From Sycobia sp. Sy_11 (Eukaryota > Arthropoda > Insecta > Hymenoptera > Epichrysomallidae), in assembly GCA_018907035.1 (NCBI GenBank), contig JACCIC010000003.1:7981001-8045000 (forward strand): a stretch of 64,000 nucleotides of DNA, in the 5' to 3' direction. The notes beneath the pieces are model-generated. The model had not been told where the DNA came from. It did not search any database and saw only the letters and a list, made by a program, of their open reading frames with translations. Within the stretch, counting starts at the first letter, position 1, and the number at the start of each line of letters is the position of its first letter. Made by a program: the position numbers and the translations under genes. Positions 40,823 through 51,530 of the stretch are shown piece after piece.

Positions 40823-40969
40823 CTGAAGAGACGAAGAAAGAGACGGAAACATTGTATGGAAACGCGAAGAAAAGAGGAGGAAGTGTAATTGAAGTCGGGT
40901 CGATCGAACTTTCGAATGGGATTCGATTTTCGGAAATGACGGAATAAAGAGAATATGTATAGAGAGGGC

Positions 40970-40971
<2 letters not shown>

Positions 40972-41007
<36 letters not shown>
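40972..41007. repeat. (GA)n microsatellite
   Basis: About 36 bp of GA. A 243-codon minus-strand frame crosses it. That frame begins with a TTG codon rather than ATG, and I do not accept it as one gene. Confidence 0.9.
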
Positions 41008-41011
<4 letters not shown>

Positions 41012-41137
41012 AAGAGTGAAAGGTAGGGGATAACGGAGAGAGGACTCGGCCTGGACGAGCGCCGGAGAAAAGCCTGTTCCGCGCGCTTTGACGATCTTTT
41101 CGAGAGAAGGAAAATTCGATACCCATTCCGATGGGTG

Positions 41138-41172
41138 TATATATAGAACTGGTAGTTATCTCTTGGACAGTT
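41138..41172 (+). promoter_or_regulatory. Candidate TATA/initiator core promoter
   Basis: TATATATA at 41138-41145 is followed by GGACAGTTAT, with a possible +1 A at 41169, about 31 bases from the start of the TATA box. That is the spacing expected for an arthropod TATA plus initiator (the usual initiator is TCAGT-like). A palindromic word (CCCATTCCGATGGG) sits just upstream. A short ATG frame follows at 41231. Confidence 0.3.
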
Positions 41173-41230
41173 ATATCGGACGAGCATCGGTGAAGGACGT
41201 TTTAACAAGCGCAATTGTGAAATAGAAATA

Positions 41231-41368
41231 ATGTGCGATTGCAGCGAGAGTAAAGTACCAAGATTAAATCTCTTAATCCTCTTAAAAATTTTATTCAAAA
41301 TACCGAAGAATACCTCGTTAAATGTTCGAGTTACTTTTTTCAACGAAACAGCTCCGTATTATATTTAA
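41231..41368 (+). CDS. Small open frame downstream of TATA/initiator (hypothetical)
   Basis: A 45-codon ATG frame starts MCDCSESKVPRL, passes through a hydrophobic stretch (LNLLILLKILF) and ends ETAPYYI. It begins about 62 bases after the putative initiation site and the ATG context is AATAATG. The hydrophobic core near residues 12-22 might be a short membrane segment. In AT-rich DNA a frame of this size is expected by chance, so the only support is the promoter-like upstream sequence. Confidence 0.18.
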   Translation: MCDCSESKVPRLNLLILLKILFKIPKNTSLNVRVTFFNETAPYYI

Positions 41369-41878
41369 AGAGCATTGTTCTATTAATATCTATCGAAATG
41401 CTGGGGAACAAATTCACATTTTTCAAAACCAAAATATTTCAAGTTAAGTTTTTTTCTAAATAGGTAGAAGTACAGACGTACATGAAAACTGAATAATACT
41501 ATTTCATTATTTTCTCAAAGAATAACTAAATTGAAAACATTATGTGAATATTATTTAGTGGAAATGTTATGTGTGTACTATTATTTTCATTTTCAATTTG
41601 CATTATGACATTTTAAGATGATATTTACACACGTGAAAAATATAGTTAGAACTATTGCCTCATTCGAAACTATTGTACAACTAGACAATAGTAACATATA
41701 AATTGCCCAATTTGAAATGATTTTCAATTGTTATTCGTAGAAAGTCGATAATCGATTGCAAAAGCAAAACTGTTCATAGCTATTCGGCTAAATTTAATTA
41801 TCGATGCAGCGTATTCGAAGCAAAGTTTTCACTACTGTAATGCAATGTAAGTTACATATAGCTTCTTCGCCCTCAACA

Positions 41879-41880
<2 letters not shown>

Positions 41881-41926
<46 letters not shown>

Positions 41927-41932
41927 CTCTCT
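41881..41932. repeat. (CT)n microsatellite
   Basis: About 52 bp of CT with one CG interruption. Confidence 0.95.
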
Positions 41933-42453
41933 CTTCTTCACGCATTCGCTTACTTACTCAAGTAGAAACGACAACATTCATATAGCTGGAAGGCTTTGTC
42001 AGACTTCACAGTTTAATCAGAAGATTAAACAGATTTCATTATGTGTTCTACTTTAGAAATTGATTTTTACCGCTATATATATATGTTTGACTTATGATGG
42101 TTTGTGTAAGATAAACAAAGCCAGTTTTATAAACTTTTTGTTATTGTCAATTAATTTTCATTTTATTACCAGATATTAAGAGTGACACATACGCAATTAT
42201 TTTGCTGAATAAATCCTGTCCGATGAAATTGCAGGAATGATAAGAGAGCGTCTTTTTAATGAAAAAAAGGCAGTGTCACGTACTAGACACGAATCTATAG
42301 CGCGCGGCTGCATATACGTATACTCGATTTCATCCACATCATTCCACCGCGTCGCCGCGCTTGATTTACGTCAATAGCGAAGCGTCCGCGAGGACGTGAC
42401 CGGCCAGCAGCGGCTGCGCGAGATCGACGCTGTCAGCGGGAAAATTTGAAAAA

Positions 42454-42570
42454 CTACACCTGCACAGCGTCCTCCGCCGCGAGGGGGCGACGACGACGAC
42501 GACAGGCGTCGATTTTGCGTACGACGCCGTCGATATGCCGACGATTTCTCGTTTCCATTCGACAGTACAT
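42454..42570 (-). CDS. Small Arg-rich open frame (hypothetical)
   Basis: A 38-codon frame from an ATG at 42570 starts MYCRMETRNRRHIDG, contains a five-Arg run and ends EDAVQV. It begins about 30 bases downstream of the TATA-like word on the minus strand. A CAG|GTGTAG donor-like word overlaps its end, so it could be a first coding exon rather than a complete gene. No homologue comes to mind. Confidence 0.2.
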   Translation of the reverse strand: MYCRMETRNRRHIDGVVRKIDACRRRRRPLAAEDAVQV

Positions 42571-42602
42571 AAAATGGACGGGCCCGCGCGTCGTGTGCTT
42601 AT

Positions 42603-42666
42603 ATGGCGGAGGTACGGTGTGCGGAAGGGGGTTGTAGAAGGGAGACGGAAGGGAAATTCGAGGCAG
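42603..42666 (+). CDS. Candidate first coding exon (start codon to donor)
   Basis: An ATG at 42603 opens a 64-nt frame (MAEVRCAEGGCRRETEGK...) that ends on a strong donor, GGCAG|GTAAGG. It is phase 1 at its end. A start codon and strong donor in a CpG-rich island fit a 5' exon. The frame is short, and purine-rich DNA produces such words often. Confidence 0.25.
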
Positions 42667-42728
42667 GTAAGGTGGAAGAGAATAATTACTGGGCCAATAC
42701 CGCGAGAGACAGAGACAGGTGGATAGAG

Positions 42729-42732
<4 letters not shown>

Positions 42733-42781
<49 letters not shown>
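42733..42781. repeat. (GA)n microsatellite
   Basis: About 49 bp of GA with one AAAG interruption. Confidence 0.95.
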
Positions 42782-42783
<2 letters not shown>

Positions 42784-42960
42784 AGCAGAGGAGAGACTAG
42801 GAGGGAAAAGGAGAGTTCGTAATTTGGCTTTGTCGAGGATGACTCCTGAAGGATTAAACAGAGGGTCTATACAAAAGGGAACGAAGACCACACAATGGCC
42901 TCAGTGCGCAGTTGAAACATTGCACGCGGACCACCGCCGTTATTGCGGGCAACTGAGGGC

Positions 42961-42962
<2 letters not shown>

Positions 42963-43012
<50 letters not shown>
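42963..43012. repeat. (TA)n microsatellite
   Basis: About 50 bp of TA dinucleotide. Confidence 0.95.
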
Positions 43013-43015
<3 letters not shown>

Positions 43016-43059
43016 GGATCAGTATATATAATTTTGATTATTCCAAAGGATTCTCAAGC

Positions 43060-45478
43060 GTAGTCGACCAAATGAAACTGCAGCATTCGGTCTGGTTACG
43101 GTAGCGGCGGCAGTGCCTCTCGTGCTTTCGCGAAGTAATGGAAACAGATGATATTCTACCTAATGAATTTAACGTCATCAACAGGAACCAAGCCGCATGC
43201 GCATTTCGTGTAAAATATAATCTATTATGCACAGTCTTGCAAAGCGATTTTCAATAGCGAGAACACGCTTTGAATTTGTACCCTCGAATATTTCGCTGAT
43301 GAGAATGGCATTAACAGTGGTAAAGAAGATGTGCGCACGAGCTTCACCTACGTTTGTGCAATGAGAGAACGCAATGTTTGGGTACTGTATTTTTGACCGT
43401 AACTTACAAAATCTTTCCTAATATACGTAAATAGAGTAGGTGTGCAGACAATATTTCTGGAACAATGATATTGATGATAAAAATTTAGACAATACGCGTT
43501 TCAAAAAATAATGAAAATTGGTCTAGATACAAATATCATCGCGTACAGGACTCTGTGAGATTAGGACAATTAGATTTTTTGTTTCAAAACAAAGTAGAAA
43601 CATAAGATTTATTTAATGTCATGCATCATCTGTAACTTTTTAAATGAAAAATTCAATAAAAATTTATAAATAATGCACGATAATTATATATATTGAAGGC
43701 TTTAGTAACATTGACTATTTTTATATTTCTTACTGATTGCGAAGGGCACCATTCATTCTGCAATCTAAATTAATAATGACTATTTGATATTGATTTAAAC
43801 TTATAGCCAAAATATAAAAATGATAAAAGAAGTAATATTCTTATTTGTCAAAACACAATAAGAATCTCTTGGACAAAGGAAATAAAATAACACAAAGAAA
43901 CAACTTATTTTTTATAAACTTCTGTTGATTTGGCTATCAGTTGAAATAAATATCAAACAATTATTATAATTTTTTTATTACATGATGGATGGTATTTTAT
44001 ACAATCAACAATCAATACGAAAATAGTTATTGTTAGTATCAATTTTGTAAACAAAAATTTATTCGAATGTGATCGGAGAACAAGCAAATGTGAATCACTT
44101 TTTATACGCATTATTTTATCTAAACAATATTTTATTCATAAGAAATTGCAAAAAAATAACATTGATGAATTCGAGCATTGAACATTTTGTTTTATACAAA
44201 ATACCCTCGAAAATATTTCATGATATTGATAATCAATCAATTTGGCTTAGTACGAAATCGATTAAAGAATATCTATAATATTTATCCTTGAATATTCACG
44301 AGGCCTTAGAATTAGTATCTGATTTTCTCAGGCGCTGCAATTCACAAGTATGACTATATAAATTTAATATTTCAGATAGTTTCAAGGGCATTACACCCGA
44401 TTATTCGTCGCACTTTCGTATTTCACGATGGGGAGCGCGTGGTTCGAAGGTTTATTACGTCCAATTTAAAAGCTTCGATTTACTAGACGTAACCAATGCA
44501 AACGAACTGGTAACGACCTGAAACGAATTGGCCGCATACAGACATTATTATGAATCATCGCAAAAAAATATTTCAATAAAACCAACTGGTGTACAAAACG
44601 CTCTCCCTCTCTTTCCCTCTCCCCCCTCTCTCTCTCTCTGCTTTTCCATTTACCAAAGCACAATGAATTACGACCCTCGAGATGATCGAAACGATGCCTC
44701 GAAAAATCACAATCGTATTGGCCATAAATCATCCTCTCTACACACACACACACACATATATACGTATACGGTAATAATACAAAGCAATACATATACGTGT
44801 GCCGTTAACTAGCTGAAGCGCCGCTGCTCACCGCCGGCACGGCGCGCATAATCGAACGCCTCGAGTAACAAAAAAAAGCGTACGTTCCACATGCAGTATA
44901 TATACGGCAAGGCCATAATCATAAGCGATTCTCGTTCGCGCGTATCCCTGCCACAAGCACGAATTTCTAGAACGAAGGGAGTTCCCGTTATATATATATA
45001 TATATAAAGTATTCAAAATCAGAAAAAATTTCGCCTGTACGAGTGTGTGCGCGTTCGCGTATACAGAAGAGCTTACGTGGCTTTGCAGTGGATTTTGTTA
45101 ACGTGAGGGGAAAAATCATGTTCCTGTCGACATCAATTTGTACGAAGATGAACACTCATTATCAGCGTCGAGTGTGTCGTTATATACAAGTCCGCATTCT
45201 GCGTACGAGATATAATTAAAAATTGTGTTGATATGTAATTATCATTCGCCGAGGGAAGTCCTTGAGTCTTTCGATCTGTGCTTTTGTCGTTCGTCTTGGA
45301 CTGTAAGACTGACAATTACATTGAAATATACTCGCATGACCGAAATTTCAATCGGAAATAAATTTTGAGGTGTTGGTTTTTGTTTACCTCCTCATTTTTG
45401 CGAAAAGCTTCGACGTGAATAGGTAGATTTACTATTTACACATATGCTTGTTATTTACATTAGCGGAAGGAAATGTGT
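43060..45478. other. Non-coding stretch
   Basis: Mixed AT-rich DNA with no supportable gene. It has a pyrimidine-rich run near 44598-44645, a CA/TA patch near 44738-44765 and a short TA array near 44990-45006. Short ATG frames (for example 44069-44278) have AT-rich random composition. Confidence 0.5.
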
Positions 45479-45485
45479 TCTCTCT

Positions 45486-45571
<86 letters not shown>
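45479..45571. repeat. Compound (CT)n(TA)n microsatellite
   Basis: About 54 bp of CT joined directly to about 40 bp of TA. It abuts the left end of the mariner element and may have seeded or followed its insertion at a TA. Confidence 0.95.
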
Positions 45572-45576
<5 letters not shown>

Positions 45577-45669
45577 GAGGTGTGTTCACTATATTTAGTG
45601 TGTTCACAATATTTATTGCTTACTTTTTAAGTGGCAGCCGCTAACGTTGAAGGTGTGTTTTGAGCCCGG

Positions 45670-46309
45670 AGATTTTCGTTTGTCGAGCCTTTTTTGGTCT
45701 TGGCTATCCAGAATGCCTCCACTGAGACGATTGAGCCTTAGATTCGACATCATATCCGTAAACCCATGTTTCATCATCTTTTATACTATATTCTTCTTCT
45801 TTATACTATATACTTTATACTATATACTTTATACTATATACTTTATACTATATCATCTTTTATACTATATTTCATACTTTTATACTATTTATTTTATCAC
45901 GTTTTAGTAGTTCTGCATCGTTATTAACTTCATTTAGCGACTCCTGGTTGACTTCGACAACTTCCATTCGCCACTGTTTTTGTTCGAAATTGAACAATTT
46001 TGGAACAAATTTTGCTACCACACGTTTCATATCCAAAACGTCCGAAAAAATTCCATGTCATGAGCCAATTGATATGCCAACATCATCAGCGACTTCTCTG
46101 ATTGTGATTCTGCGATCGTTTATATCCATTTTTTTCTCTTTTTTCACGTTTTCATCGATTGTTGATGTGTATGGGCGTCCGGGTCTCTTACCACTCGTAA
46201 ATCCTTGCGTTACTAATAGCCCACCATAGGCCTTTATTAAGATTTTACAAACTTTACTACACTTTATTTCATTTTTTACGCATAATCGAATACAAATTCT
46301 TTGCTCCAT
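45670..46309 (-). pseudogene. Mariner transposase fragment, broken
   Basis: An ATG at 46309 opens MEQRICIRLCVKNEIKCSK, which matches the start of mariner transposases. Further on come the conserved GKRPGRPYTST and NDRRITIREVADDVGIS motifs of the DNA-binding domain and linker. A TGA at 46060-46058 replaces a codon that is usually Cys after IGS. Reading continues in frame through KFVPKLFNFEQKQ. It is then interrupted by an A/T tandem repeat (about 45779-45899). It resumes with DETWVYGYD, where the codon at 45775-45773 is the first catalytic Asp of the DDD triad. A TAG follows at 45706-45704. The second and third Asp are absent. The sequence is non-functional. Confidence 0.85.
45779..45899. repeat. 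Degenerate tandem repeat inside the mariner element
   Basis: Several copies of a roughly 14-bp TATACTATATACTT-type unit, the best four at about 45801-45855, with degenerate flanks. It sits between the LLKR and DETW motifs of the transposase, so it expanded after or during the element's decay. Confidence 0.8.
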
Positions 46310-46519
46310 TTTTTTTTTTACAAACGAAAATCGCCGAGCTCGAAAAAACACGTCTAACGTTAGCGGCTGCCACTTAAAAAGTAAGCAATCAATATTGCTG
46401 AAAATTTTATCGTAATTCAGGGGCATGCGTACTAACATAATAAAAAAAAATTATACAGGCGGACTCACCAAACCCGCGAAATTTAAAAATTCTCGTTACT
46501 TTTTGAACACACGTCGTAT

Positions 46520-48185
46520 ATATGTATATATACCTATATATATACGTAGCAAAAATTGTCGCGCTCTTACATTATAGTAAACACAATGCGTGCGAGTATG
46601 AAAATTGATAAGCTTATCGTGTTTTGTGAGGAAATATTCGTAAATGTATTTGGGTATAAAACTGAATTAAACGACTCTATACAGAGATAAAGTAAAGTAA
46701 TTTCTTCAAAGGTTAATAAACTCATACTGAAAGATATTTTACTTTGGTTAAAAATTGGACTGAAACTTATCTAGATTTTTTAATACATTCCTCGCGTATT
46801 GTCGATGCATGCTATACGAAATGAATTTCACTATTCTTAGTAACGACTTATTAACTATCGTGAGTAAAAGCATGTTATGAAAAGTAGAATCTTATATAAT
46901 ACTGCAATAAGATGAACTTGAGGTTTTGAAAAAGACTGATATTGGGATTTCAATGCTAAATTAAATTTCTTCTCAATCCAAAAAGAGAGCATTCTAATCT
47001 CGGCCAACAATGGATTACATCTTTATAAAGGACGATGATTTTTAAATGAAGCGAACTCGTCAAAAAGTTTAATTTTCCCGTTTGAACCGAGAGAATTTTT
47101 CAGCCGCGTAAAATTTTAATTTTGAGGTATTTTACGAGCATTAGATCAGCTTAAACTTTTGCATAAAATGGAGAAGACAGTACAGTCTACAGTATAGGTT
47201 TATTATCCAAATGAACACTTTCCAAAAGTGAAATAAGAATATTTAAATGAAAAAAGAAATTTTTTTATTAATTTTGAGTAGAGATCAAAAGATTGAATTT
47301 CTGAAAAATTATTTAAAAAATAATTATTATTAATAATTGGGATGTACGAGATTTTAGTAAAAAGAATTTTAAATTAACGTATGAAAGAGCGCTATAAAAA
47401 GAAGATGTAAAAGAGGTATGTTAGGTTGAATTTATTAATTAGTTATATGCAAAATGTTTTAAAATATATTATAGTTAGAAAGACTTATTTATTATTTAGA
47501 GTTATCACTTAATAATGATCAATATGTTAATTTCGATTCAATAAAATTTTTACATATTTTAGTATATTAGAAATAGGTAACTTTAAATGTTGAAGATTAA
47601 TGAAATAGTTCGACACGTGTCTGAATGGTGATTTTTTGATTCTGTGAATATAAATATGGGATAAAATGTTTTTGTTCGGTGTAAAAATTGTTTTTCAATT
47701 TTTTTTGTTTCATTATCTCCAGATACAAATTTCTTGATCAATTGGCAAAGAATGGGTTAAGGTTTTTAATATGTTCTTAGTACCTTATCTTTCTATAATA
47801 GGATATTGTATGACATATACATTATATAAACATATAAAGAACGGCCTCTTAATTCAAAATCGGTTAAAAAAGATCGATTGACAAGGGAAAAAAGACATTC
47901 TTAAATAGCTCAATAGATCATGCAATGAAAAGAATAGCAATAATAATCAGAATAATCATGCGTCAAGAGTACAATAATGATTAAAAAATACGGAATTGGT
48001 ATAAGTCATTTCGACTGCGCAACACTTACAATCACTGCTTATTTCGAATTACTATGTTTACATTCGTTCGAAAATACAGTATCCGATCACCCAAGTGGAA
48101 AAAAACAAAATCAAAAACTGCATAACCGCGTGAAAAAAATAGAAACGAGATTGGCTTAAAAGAAAAAAAAACAACAAGAAGCCAC
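46520..48185. other. AT-rich non-coding stretch (probably intron)
   Basis: AT-rich sequence with no visible exon, repeat array or motif. If the exon at 48191-48994 is spliced downstream, this is the start of its following intron. Confidence 0.55.
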
Positions 48186-48190
48186 ATTAC

Positions 48191-48542
48191 CTGCACGCGG
48201 CCCATGGGCGGCGACACCACGAGAAATATCCTCATGGTGGCCTTGAGAAAGTCATCGTGATGACGCTGACTGGCCGCGTTCTCCTGCAGCGTCTGCTCGG
48301 TTATGCTCGAGCCCCCGCCACCGCTGCCGCCGCCGCCGCCGCCGCTCTGGGCCGTCTTTCGCCTCACCTTCCGCCTGATGCTGCCGACTAGCCGTCGCCA
48401 ATCCTGTCCGGACGCGGCGGCGGCGGCAGCGGCGTGCTGCGGGCTCTCGGCGCCGCCCCCGCCCCCCGGCCAACCCTGAACCTGCTGCAGAGCGTGCTGG
48501 CGCTGTGGCTGTGGCTGTGGCTGTGGCTGTAGCTGAGAGTGT

Positions 48543-48576
<34 letters not shown>

Positions 48577-48994
48577 ATCGGTGCTCATGCTGGCCGACCG
48601 GTTGTAGGCCGGAGCCCTGGCTGGCGCCGCCGCCGCCGCCGCTGCCGAGCGCCCCGGGCTTCGCCGCGGACCCGGGCGCCGACGAGGGCGACGAGGGGCT
48701 TAGTTCTCGGCTGGCCCGTCGGCTGAGGCAGCTGGAGCGGCCCACCGGACCGCCCGGGGACGCTGACACCGTGGTGCCTGGCTGGGAATGCGATTCGGCC
48801 TGGGCGCTGGCGCTGCCGCTGATGCTGCTGCTGGCGGTGCTGGTTGTTGTTGTTGTTGTTCTTGTTGCTGTTGATGTTGCCGCGCCACCGCTCAGCCGGC
48901 GCACCAAGCTGCGCAGGGTCCCCTTGCGCGCGAACGGCGAGAACAGCGACTTACTGGCCGCGGGCTCCGGCGGACCTCGGCGCCAGGATTCCAC
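48191..48994 (-). CDS. Low-complexity exon of an unrecognised gene (at least 268 codons)
   Basis: The exon reads from a GTG at 48994 (not ATG) to a clear donor, CGTGCAG|GTAATG, at 48191, ending in phase 0. In order: residues 1-40 hold a basic Ser-rich patch (SLFSPFARKGTLRSLVRRLS); then Thr/Ser-rich and Ser/Pro-rich stretches; a Gly-rich run; ten Gln near residues 140-149; Gln-Pro repeats; a seven-Ala run; a second basic patch (DWRRLVGSIRRKVRRK) near residues 198-213; two Gly runs; and a non-repetitive end (HHDDFLKATMRIFLVVSPPMGRVQ region). An in-frame stop lies upstream at 49045-49043, with no ATG between it and the exon. RRLS resembles a basophilic-kinase site. The first 244 residues look intrinsically disordered. 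Overall it resembles the disordered N-terminus of a large signalling or cytoskeletal protein, but I cannot name it. Confidence 0.72.
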
Positions 48995-49746
48995 ACTTGT
49001 GACGACGATCGCTACGGGGCGCGATATCTTTGTCGGTCTGCTCTATGTCTTCATCTCGTTCTCATTGCCTTCCTCCCCCTCTCCCTATCTCGCTGATCCC
49101 AATTCGGTACTGGTTGTCAGCTGCCAGCGACTGGCCTATACACTGGCCTCGGATACTGCTCGAAGGACAATGCGTCGTTCTGCGTCAATTTAACGGTCGT
49201 GTCGTCTTCGATAAGTCCGCCCGTCCGCGGTTCATCGAATCCGGGGGGAGGACGAGCTTTTGCGTTTAGCCAGGCTATCGACAGACCCGGTCGCTGCCAG
49301 TTCAACGAGTTCACTAACGAAGAATGGAACGAAGAATTGGCTGCTTGGCGAAGACACGGATCTTTTTTCTATATATATAACGATGAATGCTAATGAGATG
49401 CGGCGTTAAAAAGATTTTGAAAAACGAAGCATGCGATGTTTTCCATCGATCTAACTCAGTTGTCTAACTGTATCCGGTAATTGTGGACATTAGAAGAATG
49501 TCTGGCCAGAATTTCAATGTTCGGCATGATAGCTAAAAGCGACCCAATCTCGTGCTCTGGACGACGAGGATATGATTCTTCGATGTCACCATGGGCTACC
49601 ACACTTCGGTTCGAATGCAGAACAAGTTCATGGCACTCGACTTATTGAGCTAATTTTGTCCGAATGCTTGCACAGGAGATAACGGCAGAATCTTCCCTGT
49701 ACCTAGGACAGTAGGTCAAGGCTGTCGTTGTGAATGACTCCTAAGT

Positions 49747-49786
<40 letters not shown>

Positions 49787-51530
49787 AGGGGAAGTCCGAC
49801 AAGAAGATTGGTCGGCAAGTGCGGAATTCCTGTGCCGTCAGCTTTACAACACGCGGCGAAGTCGGGAGCATCGATTGATAGAGCGAGAGGGGCGAGTTCC
49901 GAATTAATGTATTTTATCCTTCTCTCTCTCCCTCTCTCCCTCTTTCTCTGCCGCTCTCAACCAGTGTCCCTATCCTTCGATTCGACTCCGTGTGCTCCAG
50001 GGAGGAGATGCGGCGGCAGTTCGTGTATATAATAATAAAATATCCGGCGTCGATGGCGCATGGGCTGACCGAATACCGAGCACGGCTTATTCTTCTCCCG
50101 TTATATCCCTCCTTCCGTTCTTCCCGGTCTCGTCGCCGATGCTCGTTATACAGGCTGCGCAAATTCCGTTTGTTCTATAATCCCTTAGAGCCGTATTTCG
50201 AGCTCGTATTAGCGAGCTAGACGTAAATCTTGATAAGTTATAAATTCACTGTGCTTTAGTGCATTGCAGAGTTTCTGGTGCGCGCTCTCGGCATCTGTGC
50301 AGAAAGTGAAATATGAGTGAGATATTTTTTTGTACATATGGAATTTAAGCAATCTTAACCTTTACATATGGAGGTATCGTCCAGAGTGCAGGCAATTGAA
50401 TTGCAGAACCGCAAAATCACGATTAAATTGAATATTTGTTTATAACCTCCATTAAGAGGCTGACTAACTATTATGGAATTATTGCTATCAGACATCCGTT
50501 TCTTTCCCCGTTAATATGCGTCTTTATAATAATAGTATTCATATTGTATTTATGATATTTTAAATATAGTATAATCAATAAAATAAACTGAATCTCCCCA
50601 TTGACAAATGGTATAGTATTTCTATAACTATACAATTGTTTCTCCTTTATTTTTTGAATTTATTAAGTTCTTCTTTAGTTTCTTCTGCATATTCGGATGT
50701 TCATATAATTATTAGAACTGAAATATAGATATACGTAGTATCCTATGTTTTAATAAGACGCTAATTATTAACTTAGTTCATTTAATTCACTTTTTAATAT
50801 AAGAAAAATGCTACCAGTACAATATTATATTGTTCTTTATCTGTAGTAAACTGAATTGATAATTTACCATTTCAGTATTGCTTGATGAGAGGAATAATAT
50901 GCCGTATAATTTATGCTAGATTATCTAATGATTTTGTATTAATAATTGGATCAGTGAAAAAACATTTACTCGGAAAGAATACCGTATTATTTGAAAATAC
51001 TGGATAAGACAATAATACTCGATATCTTTACATAATGGAATTGTTTACACAAACAGTGTGACTACATGTTCTACCAAAGCAAGACTCCTATTATAATTTG
51101 TGAAAATCTAAAGCAGAATATGTCAAGGATGATAAAGCCGGTATTTCCTTGTAAGTGCAATTAATCTCGGTATGAATTGTTCTCCTTGCAGTAGGCAAAT
51201 TACGTTCGCGCATTAACTTGAAAGGTGCTCGAAATGAGTTCTAAGAGCAAGTAAATAAATCACTGTTAAAACAAACGTCTTCGAGCCTCTCCCCCCCTCT
51301 CTCTATCTCCCTCTTTCACTTTCTTCCCTCTCTCCCCCCGTTCGTCTCCTCGACAAGTGTGCGCTCTTTGATCTAAAAAGCGGGAAGCGGGAAGGACGCT
51401 CGATATTTATATATGCGCACTAACACAGCTGGCATTCAAAGGGTTTCCCCCCGGTCACCTCTCTCGTCCCTCTGCGAAGTTTCCTCTTAGACTCTCGCTG
51501 AACAAAAACCGAGGGCGACCGTATTCTCGG
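48995..51530. other. Region upstream of the 48-kb exon, mostly non-coding
   Basis: The minus-strand sequence just above the exon is purine-rich (about 49050-49110), so it is a poor acceptor. That favours a 5' untranslated continuation of the same exon. Short ATG frames at about 49071 and 49059 (minus) stop at once. Beyond it lie a (GA)n array at 49747-49783, a CT-rich run at 49918-49945 and AT-rich DNA at 50230-51280. No other gene is seen. Confidence 0.45.
49747..49783. repeat. (GA)n microsatellite
   Basis: About 37 bp of GA dinucleotide. Confidence 0.95.

Larger units (their letters stand above)
42300..42670. promoter_or_regulatory. CpG-rich island with divergent short frames
   Basis: A GC- and CpG-rich block next to simple repeats. 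It carries ATG frames that point in both directions from around 42570-42605 (see 42454-42570 and 42603-42666). On the minus strand, CCATATAAGC near 42598-42607 is TATA-like. The arrangement suggests a bidirectional promoter, inferred from composition and motif placement only. Confidence 0.28.
45576..46516 (-). mobile_element. Decayed mariner-family transposon with fold-back end
   Basis: The minus strand begins at a TA (46517-46518) with CGACGTGTGTTCAAAAAGTA, a mariner-type terminal repeat. It is followed by a roughly 200-bp leader and a transposase start at 46309. The left end CGAGGTGTGTTCA (45576-45588) is the partner terminal repeat; its flanking TA is now CA. The 3' half of the transposase is missing. 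In its place lies an inverted copy of the element's own leader (45615-45682 pairs with 46321-46389; 34 bp of this, 45615-45648 against 46356-46389, is a perfect inverted repeat). Class II elements of this family move by cut-and-paste into TA. This copy cannot encode an active enzyme. Confidence 0.85.

Noticed and set aside
40612..41343. A 243-codon minus-strand frame, nearly the longest open frame apart from the 48-kb exon
   Set aside because: Its first codon is TTG, and it passes through a (GA)n/(CT)n repeat, which never contains stops. Only the last 211 bases after a strong acceptor are kept as a candidate exon.
48388..48888. Other frames across the 48-kb exon (Ser-His, Gln-rich and Ala-rich readings, both strands)
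   Set aside because: They are register shifts of the same trinucleotide and hexanucleotide repeats. They end in stops within the exon, while the chosen frame runs uninterrupted to the splice donor.
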